64,000 nt of DNA from Sipunculus nudus (taxonomy: Eukaryota > Annelida > Sipuncula > Golfingiida > Sipunculidae), in contig CM049310.1 in the NCBI GenBank assembly GCA_026874595.1, positions 1,800,001 to 1,864,000 of the forward strand. The letters are read 5' to 3'. Made by a program: the position numbers and the translations under genes. The notes below the pieces were generated by a model that did no database searches, was not told where the DNA came from, and worked only from the letters and a program-made list of their open reading frames with translations. Positions 1 to 12,019 of this stretch are shown here, piece after piece (the first letter of the stretch is position 1; every line of letters starts with the position of its first letter).

Positions 1-47
1 TGACAGACTTAAATTAATTTATTGTCATTTTATTTTAATTTAATTTC

Positions 48-296
48 AGCTCAGCTGACTATAAGTCATCTGAGCTATAGTCATGGTCCATTGTCCGTCC
101 ATCCGTCTGTCTGTCTGTCTACCCGTTCATTAGACTGGCATGTTTTGAAACTGTTAGACCTATGAATCCAAAATTTTGCATACTGTTAGATGTCCCCAAA
201 ATCTTCTACCATACCGGAAATTGGGTCAATATGACTTCATTCCTTGGAGATATTTAGGAAAACCTCAAATTTCAATTCAATTTATAGAAACTTTTT
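48..296 (+). mobile_element. Helentron-like family A element, 5' part of the outermost copy
   Basis: The copy opens with AGCTCAGCTGACTATAAG after a T/C-rich flank and continues into a TCCG/TCTG-rich tract and the standard family A body. At 297 a second family A copy starts directly after a T-run, so this copy is interrupted. Its body appears to resume at 9210 and 14978 and to end with the family A terminus at 15020-15023. That reconstruction is inference from matching body segments. No coding capacity is seen. Confidence 0.6.
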
Positions 297-989
297 AGCT
301 CAGCTGACTATAAGTCATTTGAGCTATAGTCGTGGTCCATTGTCTGTCGTCTGTCCGTCTGTCTGTCCGGATGTCCGTCCGTCCAGATGTCCGTCCGTAA
401 GACTGGCACTTTTCGACACCATTGGACCTACAAATCTGAAATTCGGCATACAGTTAGTTGTCCCCAAATCTCCTACCATGCCGAAAATTGGGTCAATAGG
501 ACTTCGTTCCTTCGAGATATTAAGGAAAAACCTCAATTTTTTATTAGAAATCTATTTTTAAACTTCAGGACCGCCTAATATCAAAACCACTCATCTGGTT
601 TTCTTCATATTTACTATAAATATTCCTCTATATAGTTCCTATGTACATGCCAGAAATTAAATCAGTATTATTTAATTTAAAGAAGTTATGGGCCCAAACA
701 TAATGGACTTTGTAAAAAAATCAGGAAAAGATATTTGGTCACTTAAGACCAAAAGTGTTAAAGGTAGGGACTTTTTTTCAGTAACACAACTTTAATTAAT
801 CAAAATTTAATTGTACACCAAAAATTAGATCAAAATCTGTTAAATTTTTTTTTAAATGTTGGCAAAAATATAAAATTGGTACCTTGAATTTTAACCAACT
901 TTGGCTACGGCACCTTTTTAGCTCAGCTGACTGAAAGTCATCTGAGCTATAGCGATCACTCTTTGTCCGTCGTCCGTCTGTCCGTCTGT

Positions 990-2960
990 CCGTCCGTTAA
1001 CCAGGCACAAATCGTAACCGCTGGACCTAGAACCTTGTAACTTGGGATTCTGAGAGGTCCATAAAAAATCACCTTGGAAACCAGAAATTAGGTCTCTGTT
1101 ACCCATATCCTTCGAGCTATGTGGCCCCAAGGTACCCCCCAGAAAAGTCAAAAATTTCATACAAAAACTTCAATATCTCATTAACTACTTGACTGATGGT
1201 CATGATTTTTGGCATACATATTGATCATGAGATGTTACATCACTTCCTGCAGACTGGTGGCGCCACCTGTATTTTTCAATTTTTTACAAATTTTTTTCTC
1301 TATTTTTGAGACCTTTAAAAATGTGAACATCTGTTAACAAGGCACAAATAATAAAGACTGGACTTAGAATCTTAATTCTTGACACACTGAGAGGTCCATG
1401 AAAAATCTCCTTGGAAACCAGAAATTAGGTCTCTGTTACCCATATCCTTTGAGCTATGGGGCCCCAAAGTACCCCCCAGAATAGTAAAAAATTTCATACA
1501 AAAACTTCAATATCTCAATAACTACATCACTGATGGTCTTCATTTTTGGCATACATATTGATCATGAGATGTTCGATCAGTTCCTGCAGACTGGTGGCGC
1601 CACCTGTACTGTTTGATTTTTTACGATTTTTTCCTCTATTTTTGAGACCTTTGAGGATGCTGTCATCTGTTAGCGTGGCACAAATCGTAACGACTGGACC
1701 TAGAATCTTCATTTTCGACACACTGAGAGACCTATGAAAAGTCTCCATGGAAACCAGAAATTAGGTCTCTGTTACCCATATCCTTCGAGCTATGGGGCCC
1801 AAAATTACCCCCAAGAATAGTCAAAAATTTCATACAAAAACTTCAATATCTCATTAACTACATCACTGATGGTCATGATTTTCGACATACATATTGATCA
1901 TGAGATGTTTCATCAGTTTGTGCAGACTGGTGGCGCCACCTGTATTTTTCAATGTTCACGAATTGTTTTCTCCTTTTTTGAGACCTTTAAGGATCTGTCA
2001 ACAGGGTACAAATCGTAACGACTGGACCTAGAATCTCCGTTCTTGACACACAGGGAGACCCATGATAAGTCTCCATGGAAACCTGAAATTTGGTCTCTGT
2101 TATCCATATCCTTTGAGCTGTGGCACTCCAAAGTACAGCTCAGAATAATGGAAAATTTGATACAAAAGCTAAAGTATCTGAACAACTAATGCAGAGATAA
2201 CCATAATTGTTTGCATGGATATTGATCATGGAGTGTTTCATAAGTTTCTGCAGACTGGTGGCACCACCTGTATTTGTTCGTTTTTTTTTTTACGAAATTT
2301 TTCTGTATTTTTGAGACCTTTAAAGATATGAACATCTGTTAACAGGGCACAAATCATAAAAACTGGACCAAGAATCTTCATTCTTGACACACAGGGAGAC
2401 CCATGAAAAGTCTCCATGGAAACTTGAAATTAGGTCTCTGTTACCCATATTCTTTAAGCTGTATGGGTCCAAAATACCCCCCCCCCCAGGATAATGGAAA
2501 ATTTGATACAAAAACTGCAGTATTTCAATAACTACAACACTGATGGTCATGATTTTCGGCATACATATTGATCATGAGCTGTTCCATCAGTTTCTGCAGA
2601 CTGGGTGTGCCACCTCTATTTTTTTTTCAAATTTTTACGAATTTTTTTCTTTTTTTTTGAGACCTTTAAAGATGTGGTTATCTGTCAACAGGGTACAAAT
2701 CGCAACAACTGGACCTAGAATCTTCATTCTTGTCATGCAAGGAGGCCCATGAAAGGTGCCTGTGGAAACTTGAAATTAGGTCTCTGTTACCCATATCCTT
2801 CAAGCTATAGGACTCCGAAGTATCCCTCAGAATAATGGACAATTTGATACAAAAAATGAAGTATCTGAACAACTAATGCAGAGATCACCATGATTTTTGC
2901 ATGGATATTGACCATTAAGTGTTTTTATTAGTTTCTGCAGACTGGTGGAGCCACCTGTAT
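990..2960 (+). repeat. Tandem array, about 330-345 bp units, five to six copies
   Basis: The phrase CTGTTAACAGGGCAC and variants recur near 1330, 1666, 1996, 2336 and 2681. Each is followed by the same order of landmarks: a lysine-poor AT stretch, CCATATCCTT, ATTGATCATGAG and TGCAGACTGGTGGCGCCACC. Units diverge by substitutions and small indels, so the array is old. It forms the core of the enclosing family A element. Confidence 0.8.
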
Positions 2961-2964
2961 TTTT

Positions 2965-4107
2965 GTATCCGCCAAAACGGAGTTTTGCGGATACTATGTT
3001 TTTGACCAAGTTCCTCCGCGGCGGCGGCGTTCGTTTCCAGAGAGCTCTTGGAGACTAAAGGACCAATTTTTCCCAAACTTACACCTATTATCGGGTCACA
3101 TGTGAACTGGTGCCTAACCAATTTGCATTGACCTCTGACCTTTCCTCTCTATCCAGTGTCCATTTGTGGGTCTGTTTCCACTCATAAACCCTCATATCTC
3201 GGGAACCGTTTGACCGATCAGGAAATAAAATTGATACAAATGTAGCCCTTGGATTGCTTTATAACATACACAAAAAATGGTGGCGCCACCTGTAACCATG
3301 TTTGCACAGTGTCCATCTGTTCATCTGCCTTGGATTAAAATCACTCATATCTCTGCAGTGAATTGACTAATTCACCTGAAATTCGTCATGTGTATACATC
3401 CAGGATAGCTTTCTTGATTTTATGACAGGTGGCGCCACCTACGTTCACGTTCACGCTGATGACATCCAAGCTTATATCTCGGGAACCGTTTGACCGATCA
3501 GGAAATAAAATTTATACAAATGTAGCCCTTTGATAGCTCTGTAACATACACAAAAAATGGTGGCGCCACCTGTAACAATGTTTGCACAGCGTCTGTCTGT
3601 TAGTCTGCCGTGGCCTAAAATTACTCATTTCTCTGTAGTGGTTCGACATAACTGCCTAAAATTTTGCAGGTTTATACATCGTGGATAGCTTTCTTGATTT
3701 TATGACAGGTGGCGCCACCTACATTCTAGTTAACGCTGGACACATCCAAGCTTATATCTCAGGAACCATTTGACCGATTGGGCCAAAATTGTGCATGTGT
3801 TTAGATCTCACATAGGTCTTTATCATACACAAAACTGGAGGGGTTACCTGCAAAGATTTTTGCACAGTGTTTGTCTGCCATGGGCAAAAATCGCTCATAT
3901 ACATGTAGTAGTTTGACTTTTCTGCCTAAAATTTTGCAGGTGTATACAACTTGGACAGCTTTCTGGATTTGTGGTAGGTGGCACAACCTACATACACATT
4001 TAGGCTGCAGACATCCATGCTAATATGCAACATACCTCACTCTATTTCCCCTTGCCACTCAATCCATGCCTCACTATCCGATTTTGGCAGATACATGTAG
4101 TCACTTG
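2965..4107 (+). mobile_element. Helentron-like family B element
   Basis: The 5' end reads GTATCCGCCAAAACGGAG, itself partly palindromic. The 3' end carries the inverted motif TTTTGGCAGATAC at 4083-4095, followed by a short tail ending CTTG at 4104-4107. The interior holds two to three diverged copies of a unit of about 280 bp, with GGTGGCGCCACC palindromes at 3279, 3428, 3559 and 3708. The same unit makes the long array at 12.0-14.7 kb. The element interrupts the family A tandem array. Confidence 0.6.
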
Positions 4108-6134
4108 TCGGTTACCCGTATTCTAGTTTTAAAAGTTTACACATTTTTCTCTATTTTTGAGATATATAAATACAGACTAAATATTGGCCTGTTGGTTAAT
4201 CTGTTTGATGCTTCAGTTGAATGGGTATATACTACCATTCTGATGATAAAATTTCCTTTTGCGAATCTCTTCCCAGTCAGCTGAGCGTCATGACCCATGG
4301 GTCACTTGTTTTCCTGTGGATTTAATTTTCACAGCATGTACACATAAGGATTTAATCTGTTAAAATCTGAAATTTGAAAGTAAAAGCTGCAAAATTAGGC
4401 TAGTTATTGAATTTTTTTGGAGGCTCTTGTTGTATTCCCTTTAATTGTCAAGCAGTCCACTTTAATGACTGTAGATCATTCAGTGCACATCTCTATGCTC
4501 CCCAGGCTGTTGGCATAATGTTAGATGTCCCCAAAATCTCCTACCATACCGAAAAATTGGGTCATTAGGACTTTGTTCCTTAAGATATTAAGGAAAAACC
4601 TCCGTTTTCCATAAAAAGGCCATTGTTACACTTCAAGGCTGCCTAATTTAAAAACCACTGATCTGTTTTTGATCATATTTAGTATTCACATTCTTTCATA
4701 CATTTTCTATGAACATACCAAAAATTAGGTCAGTATTGGGTATTATTTTGAAGTTATGGGCCAAAATATAATGCAATTTTTAAAAAATCAGGAAATATAT
4801 TTACTCACCTAACATGAGAATTGCTGAACCTAGAGACTTTTTTTTTGGAATATAACTTTATTTAATCAAGAATCAATTGTTTATCCAAAGTTAGGTCTGA
4901 ATTTTGCAAATTTTTCAAGTTATTAGCATAAATAAAAAATCAATACCTTAAATTTTGTCCAACTTTGGCAATGGCACGTTTTTTCCCTGTAAACACTGTT
5001 GATTTAATTTTCACAGCATATATACATAAGGATTTAATCTTTTAAAATCTGAAATTTCAAAGAAATTGATTGGAAAGAATAGCTTTTATTCACATTTTCA
5101 TACACCATGTCAAGTGTTGTTTACATCTAGCCCACCTAGTAGTATAGCCTTCACTTGCATTATGTAACCCACCCCAGGCAGCTTGCCTTGGGTCAGCTTG
5201 GCCACTACCAGCAGGCTTCCCCTCTGCCCTGCACCCCCCCCCCCCCCCCCGATGGTGCATAAACTAGATGAATGTTATTATTTTCTGTATTTGATTCATT
5301 CTTATTCTAGACTATGCTACATTTTAGATTTTGTATTGTACCACCAGGGTTACAATGATTAAAGTGTACATTTAATTGTGTCCACAAAGTGGTGAATTGC
5401 TATGAAAGTGTGGATGTTCATCAGATAAGTAATTCCTTATTTCAGAAGAGTAAAAACTTCACCAGGTGTGAAATTGACTATTAATTCCAGTAATAAATTA
5501 AAACTGGGATAGTAATTAGCACAATGATATTGTTTGTCCCTCATTCAACCAACAGTGTGTATACTTTATTTGAAAAGATGTTTTATTTTATCAAATTTAC
5601 TGAATCTTTTATTTTATTTTGGTGAATAAAATTAAGCATGTACTGAAAACTCCAATGTTCAAAACTTTTTAATAGTGATTCAAGGAATATTCTTGTATAT
5701 GCCATGTTGTGGCATTATTTTCTTTTAAATTCAGTTTAAACATTTATGATTTAAAAATAATAAAATATATGTGTATGCATAATATGACCCAATATGAGCT
5801 ACACTCTGGATATATGATGATTGCAACTTTTGCAACAATTCTAATATTTTAACTTATGTTTTCATGTTTTTTTTTGTTAAAAATTTATAAAACCTGTAAA
5901 TAAAAAAATGATTCAGATAAAAACTTCTTAATAGAAAAAGTGAATATGCTGAAAAAAATAGGATTATATATAAACTTAAATGCATTATTCCCTTTAAAGT
6001 GAAATAAAGGTATTAGTCCATTCTGTCCACTTGCCTGTCCATCTGTAAATTATCATATGCATCACAGTATCTCAAAACTTTTACTGTTTTTCTTCATGAC
6101 AGTCTTGTCAGAGTATTAGTTTGCAATCATATAT

Positions 6135-6137
6135 TTA
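6135..6137. repeat. Target-site duplication TTA, left copy
   Basis: This TTA is repeated at 8473-8475 and occurs once at the equivalent point of uninterrupted family A copies. Confidence 0.75.
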
Positions 6138-8472
6138 GGCAATCCTTAAAAATTTCTGTGTTGGGGCTAACATTGGTCCAAAAAAAGTCATCAGGTAGGG
6201 AGGAAAAAATTATTTTTTTTAAAGGAGGATCTAGAGTTTACTACACCTTTTTTTACCGGATATTAGCATATGCAAGGTTTATGTAAAAAAACATACCCGT
6301 ACTCCATTCATTCCTTGCCTCGATACCATTGAAACATGCACAACAAGGTATCTCTGAACAGATTTTGTGTTTTATTACAGGCTTAAAATCCTGTACTTGG
6401 GTTTAAAATGTTTTAGTACATGCTTTGAGCATGTACATGTCAAACATTCACATATTTGAAAAGTAATCAAGTACTTTTCCAATAATGGTCAAGCATGTTA
6501 TCATGGAAGCATTATAACTGATGTATATCCCATTGCACAGGTTCGCATTAGGCCTGTAAGCCTTGTTCTGGATCTCACATGAATTTGCAGACAATTTTAT
6601 TTTGTGTTGTATGCGAGTGCCAGAATTGTAGGAATGAGTGCAGTTTGAGATTTCCTTTGCAAGTGAAGAGGTATAATTAAGAAGGACGGTAATAAATGAA
6701 CTCTTTAGTAATAGTCAATGCCTAATAAGGTAGTAGAATATATAAAATGTTTATATAAATATATGTAAAACTGTACTTTTTGAAAGATGAAACCATATAT
6801 TGGATGTCGGTACCCTGATTAGGAATTTTATTTCTTCGGTGTTGATGTATATACAAACAAAATCTTGGTCAAGTTCGAAGATGGGTGACCTTGACTTATT
6901 TCTCGACGTTTTAGAGCGAATTATAGAAAATAACCGGCGAGTGTTAACATTTACCATGTGAGGAGGATATCTCCAAAAGTATTCAACACAGAAATTTCAT
7001 TTCATTGGTGCTGATACATATCAACAAAATCTCGGTCAAGTTCCAAGATGGATGACCCAAGGTCACAGAGCTTATAATAGAAAAAAAACTTAGGAGCTTA
7101 TTTCTAAGGAACCACTGGATGGATTGTTTTGGAATATGGAATGGTCATTGGCCTTGATGATCTCGAAAGTGCTGCATGACTCACAAAGACTGGGGCCAGA
7201 CTTACAAAGTTCATACATCTCTAGTTCCAATTCACAACTTGAACAAAAGACATATGTACAGATATACATCCATGTGAGAACAAATATTACATGAATACTT
7301 TTTACTGTTACCACCCATAAATACTGCTCTTTTGGCTTGGGGCTTTTGTCAGCTTTTGCTGATATTCTAGTATTTTTCTGTAATTAATGACTGAGCGAGC
7401 AATGTTGATCTCTATCTCGTCTACGTCTAAACAAGAAATGCCGTACGGTCAGGAAATATCTGTTTATTATAAAAGCTATTAATAAAATGAAATAAATTTA
7501 CAAGGGCAGTTAAAAAGAAACATAAAAAAAAATACAGTCGCTTATATGTTATGCCTGTTCTGATCAGCTGTGGCTGGTAGAAACGATGCGTCAGACACCT
7601 CGCAAAACCCTGTTATGATCGCCACAGAACTGACGAAATCACGCAATTCTTGTAATACCAAACATCTGATTTGTGGAGATCGTGCGTTACACATCGTCAG
7701 TTGCAGATTCCATTAAATAGGCCCGCTTCATTTGCTTGATATAGGCCTACTCACGGTGCCACCGTGAGTGTTGCTGAAAAATTATAACCAGCGTAAGCGA
7801 CACGATGTCAGTGAACATTTTCCCGCCAAAATAGTGATGAATGAAGTCATATGGGGTGACTTTTACTACGGACCTCTTATTGGCTCTCTGGCTATGACGC
7901 GTGACCGCTCCGCCAATCACAAGAACGTTTGCGTGGGCCAGGCACGTGTTTATGCAAATCAACGTGTCACATGGTTTAAATGCCAACATTGGTCAGTTGA
8001 CAGTATGAATGTCGAGAGAACTTTCATTTAATCAGTTAATGCGACAGCGGTAAGCTTCCGCTTTATTTGAAATCAAATAAGAACCATTTCTAATTGCTCA
8101 ATATTTTTTTTCAGCCTGTTTCACCAGAACAACGAAATTTGATGGCGGTTTCCCGGCAGTTTTTCTACTCTCGCGCACGAGTGTAGTGATCGTTCCACGT
8201 GTATATATATAGGCACAACCTGACTAATTGTTAGGGCTCAAACGGTCGGCGACGTTGGGTAATACCTTTCATTATGGAAATAAAGTGCATCTAAAAATGT
8301 AATAGAAGGACTATTTTTCTAGCACATGAAGGCAGATTTTTACAGGCCCAGGTGCTTGCGGCTGATCATATAAAAATATTAATTTGCAGATATGTCAAAA
8401 AAAAATTCCAGCCGCAGCCAAAAAACACGACCGGCCGGGTTAGCCCCAACACAGAACTTTTTAAGGATGGCC
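6138..8472. mobile_element. Non-autonomous DNA transposon, PIF/Harbinger-like (TTA target duplication)
   Basis: A 2335-bp insertion is bounded by 34-bp terminal inverted repeats (6138-6171 and 8439-8472) with two mismatches, starting GGCAATCC and GGCCATCC. The trinucleotide TTA is present on both sides (6135-6137 and 8473-8475). Homologous family A copies near 15280 and 43765 have a single TTA and no insert, so the empty site is visible. A 3-bp TWA duplication fits PIF/Harbinger, but no transposase is present, so the superfamily is inferred. The interior includes a family C 3' terminus near 6545-6575 and GC-richer sequence from 7560 onward. Confidence 0.75.
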
Positions 8473-8475
8473 TTA
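8473..8475. repeat. Target-site duplication TTA, right copy
   Basis: This is the right partner of the TTA at 6135-6137. The host element's sequence resumes here with GAACTTTACTATAACC. Confidence 0.75.
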
Positions 8476-9209
8476 GAACTTTACTATAACCAAGTAGGAG
8501 GGCCCCTTTCCTCTTAGCTTTTCATATTCTTATATCAATGAAAAACATTACAATAGAATATTTCTACATCCACCTTCGTGCTGCCCTCACTTTTCCCTTC
8601 TCCGAACCCCATCCCAAAGTCAGCCTCAGTAAGCAAGAACAAGATGAATCAGATATATTCATACTTTAATATTTTGTATAACTATTCGTCCATAGGTACC
8701 TATGTACATGCCAGAAATTATGTCAATATCGTGTAATATATAGACATAGTGGGCATCACAATAATGTACCTTGTCAAGACTAAAGAGATATTGTGTCATA
8801 CAGTCACAAATTCATAAATCACTTCATCAGCATAGTTAATCATAACATCATATCTGTCAAATTGAAAGCTTGCAGACTACCATACACTTTAGATCCTTCA
8901 ACAAATAGCCTTATCATCATTCTACTACTACTTATTACTGCTGTCATTGCATTCATATTTGCTCAAATATATCAGAGTTTTCGACCCCTCCTAAATAAAT
9001 AAAAAATAAACCACTATATTTGACTCTATTAATCCATCAGTCAGGTAATTTCATTTATCATTTACTCACATATTACATTACATTCCTTTATAATAGCCCA
9101 ACATGTCCATGATATTCATAAGCTTTATCGACTCGATATAGTAACACAGTGGAGAAACATTTATAGTGTAATCACGATCAGCTGAGCGCTGTGACCCATG
9201 GGTCCCTTG

Positions 9210-10846
9210 TTCCATTAAAAACCCATTGTTACACTTCAAGACTGCCTAATATCAAAACCACTGATCTGACTTTAATCATATATAATATACATATTTTTCT
9301 ATACATTCTCTATGCACATGCCAGAAATGATGTCAGTATTGCGTAATTGTTTTAAGTTATGGGCCCAAACATAATGCACTTTTTAAAAATCAAGAAATAT
9401 ATGTACTCCCTTAACAAGAGGATTGCTGAAGCTAGAGATTTTTTGTCAGGGATGTAACATTATTTTATCAAGATTCAATTTAATACCCAAAATTAGTTCT
9501 GAATTTTTTCAAATTTTATAAGTTATTAGTATAAATATAAAATTAGTACCTTAAATTTTGCCAAACTTTGACCATGGCATGTTTGTTTCCTGTGAGCACT
9601 GTTGATATAATTTTCATATCATGCACACATAAGGATTTCAGCTTTTTAGTTTAGAAAGCTGAAAGAAATTGGCCAAAAATTGTAACTTTTATTAATGTTT
9701 TTATGAGACCATGTCAGACCTTAGCTCTCCCCAGCCCCTCAAGTCACCTGTAAGTTGACCTTGTTGACCTTTCATCAAATTATGCACGCTTGATGCGAGG
9801 CATACACTGGGGCAGCCAGGCAACTTATGGCCAACCACAGTTGATGCAGGTGTCCAACCCAACTCATCTAGTAGTTTTAACTAACAATAAACAATAAATT
9901 AATAAATTTTTATTGATTTTTAATAACAGATTAAAGAAAAATAGAAAAGGAAATTGTTAGTTGATAATAACAGGAAATTAACTTGCAATTACTGATGATA
10001 TAAGAATCTTGTATCAATTGATAGAATGTCACGTATTCCAAATAACACCATGCAGTCACCTATGGTATTTTTCAGTTCAATTTTAATGATAAAAGATAAA
10101 TCATATTATTCATTACTAATCATTAGGGATCATTTGAAGGAAATTAATGGTAGACAAAGATGCAGTTGATAATATTAATCTAGATTCCTGCTGTGTCTAG
10201 TGTGTACATTGATGTGAAATTAGTCTAAAATGAATATATTACATTTATTTTTTTTTTAAATATGAGTTATTGCCATAAAACCAGGTACTTATGATCATTA
10301 TTTCAATGTGTGAATTTTGTATATTCTGGATTCTCAACATCACTGTTTGGTGAAAACTGAATTAATACCAGACATGGTGCAAATACTTTGCAAATGTATT
10401 TGAATACGAATATGAGTATGTGCTCCATTATAAAATTTCTTGCATAAGAATGGGAATTCAGGTAAAAATGAAAGTATATGAATACCAGCGCAAATACTTT
10501 CTTTGATATTATTTTAATAATCATTTCAGTTGTATTTTATTTTAAAAAATCATACGATTCTCTTATTATTTTTAATAAAAATTATATTTGGGACAATTTG
10601 TAATTATTTTTAATAAATAGTTAAACTCTTATATTATATGTTCTGCTTATAAGTTATATGGCCAAGTCAAAATCTGTGTGACAATAGCACTCCATTTGTG
10701 AATAAAATAAATGAAATCAATCCTCTTCCCTGTCTCCAAAGATACTATCAAAATCATACATAAGCTTAACACCCACAACTCATAATACAGCTTATTTTTA
10801 TTTCCACACAGAACAAGCATGTGCCTCATTTCTTTATCATATTTTT
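9210..10846 (+). mobile_element. Family A body segment, probably the resumed outer copy
   Basis: The sequence parallels 22830-24000 of another family A copy. Both have CCATTAAAA-CCC-ATTGTTACACTT at the start, a CACTGTTGAT phrase, ATGAGACCATRTCA, and AATAACACCATGCAGTCACC further along. It begins immediately after the 3' terminus of the nested long copy and ends where a family C element begins. No open frame with a known domain is present. Confidence 0.5.
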
Positions 10847-11654
10847 AGGGAACCTGTGAGCTTATGCGATGGTGCAGCATCGTCCGTCCATCGTCAGCCG
10901 TCCCAGTCCAGGGCTGGCTTTCCACCGTCAATGGCTGTAAGTCAGAAACCGTCGGAGCTAGCAGCTCCAAATTACATGTAAGAATTAGTCACATGTGAAA
11001 CTTGGTGCCCTGGAGCTTATTATTGGGTATCTGCATTAATTTAGATTTTATAGAGAAAAAGCTTAAAAACCTTTAAAAATCTTCTTCTCTGAAACTGTCA
11101 AGCCAAATTGTCCAATATTTCACAGAAATGATCTCTGGAACAATCTCTCTCAAGTTTGTTCGAATGGTTCCAGTTCCGAGATTTTTGGCTGAGTTACAGG
11201 AGGTTGAACTTAGTCATCTGTCCAAAAAAGCACACTAAAATTAAAATCTCAGAAATGGCTAGAGCTAAAATCACCAAATTTTAAACCAATGTTTGTCACA
11301 TATGTCATATCTGATTTTGAGGTATTAGTGGCGCCACCTACATTGATGTGTTTTTTACAAGCAAAAATGTAATTTTTATCTCTACTAGCTTATACACTGA
11401 TTTATGATGAAACTGTTAAGCTGATTGGTTTAAACTTTTCAAGAATTAGTCTATGGTAGGGTTCTGCCAGTTTTATCAGAATAGCTTGGGTAAATACAGT
11501 TTTAAAAAAACATTGTAGCCAATTGAAAAAGGCTTTCTGTATTTGAAAACAGATTTGACAACATGCTGAGTTTCAGCAACCAAGTCAAGAGGTCACTGAG
11601 TACAAACAGGTGGGGTCCAGACATCACCATGGCAACTGACCTGGCTCTGGGGGA

Positions 11655-11715
11655 GTGTCTAGGCACAGCGTCTAGACGTCTAGAAACAGCGTCTAGACGT
11701 CTAGACACAATGTTT
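11655..11715. repeat. Short palindromic tandem repeat (TCTAGACG)
   Basis: The block GTCTAGACGTCTAG occurs twice about 26 bp apart, together with single TCTAG and TTTAG relatives. The unit is self-complementary and could form a cruciform. No function is claimed. Confidence 0.6.
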
Positions 11716-12019
11716 AGATGCAGAATTCCCAGATTATTGGAACTATATCTTTCAACTGTTTTTCAGCTTTTCATTTTAAGCGAATTGGGTTTATCATCAG
11801 GTCACATGTTAACTGCTGCGCCCTCATTTTTGGTTGGCCTCTGACCTTTCCTCTTTGCCCAGCGTCCATTTGTGCGTCTGTTTCCACACATAAACCCGCA
11901 TATCTCGGGGGAACCGTTTGACCGATCAGGCTAAAAAATTTGCACAAATGTAGCCCTTTGATAGCTTTATAACATACACTAAAAATGGTGGCTCCACCTT
12001 TAACCATTTTTGCACAGCG

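Larger units (their letters stand above)
920..4308 (+). mobile_element. Helentron-like family A variant with internal tandem units
   Basis: This copy has the family A 5' motif at 920 and a 3' end with the inverted motif CAGCTGAGCG, palindrome GACCCATGGGTC-type and CTTG at 4305-4308. It is inserted in a T-run of the long copy, which resumes at 4309 with the expected sequence. The interior from about 990 to 2960 is a tandem array of roughly 330-345 bp units. A family B element sits inside it at 2965-4107. It looks non-autonomous because no protein domain is seen. Confidence 0.65.
297..9209 (+). mobile_element. Helentron-like family A long copy, interrupted by two nested elements
   Basis: The 5' motif AGCTCAGCTGAC at 297 and the 3' end (inverted motif, palindrome GACCCATGGGTC, then CTTG at 9206-9209) bound this copy. 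Compared with the uninterrupted copy at 41288-44499, the body runs 297-919, 4309-6137 and 8473-9209. The gaps are filled by another family A element (920-4308) and a TTA-flanked DNA transposon (6138-8472). Homologous stretches include the CT-ending C-run near 5230 and 42800. Short open frames here are translations of repeat DNA and carry no recognisable domain. Confidence 0.65.

Noticed and set aside
244-561. Short frames rich in proline, serine and valine (for example at 244, 21970 and 41323)
   Set aside because: They are translations of the TCCG/TCTG-rich tract near the 5' end of family A elements.
7768-8031. 87-codon frame in the GC-richer stretch
   Set aside because: It lies inside the TTA-flanked transposon, shows no domain and overlaps an equally long frame on the other strand.
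8793-9002. A 60-69 codon frame with a hydrophobic segment, repeated nearly identically at 15601 and 44083
   Set aside because: It needs a GTG start and is only as conserved as the surrounding family A repeat. It is broken in the sister copy near 25510.
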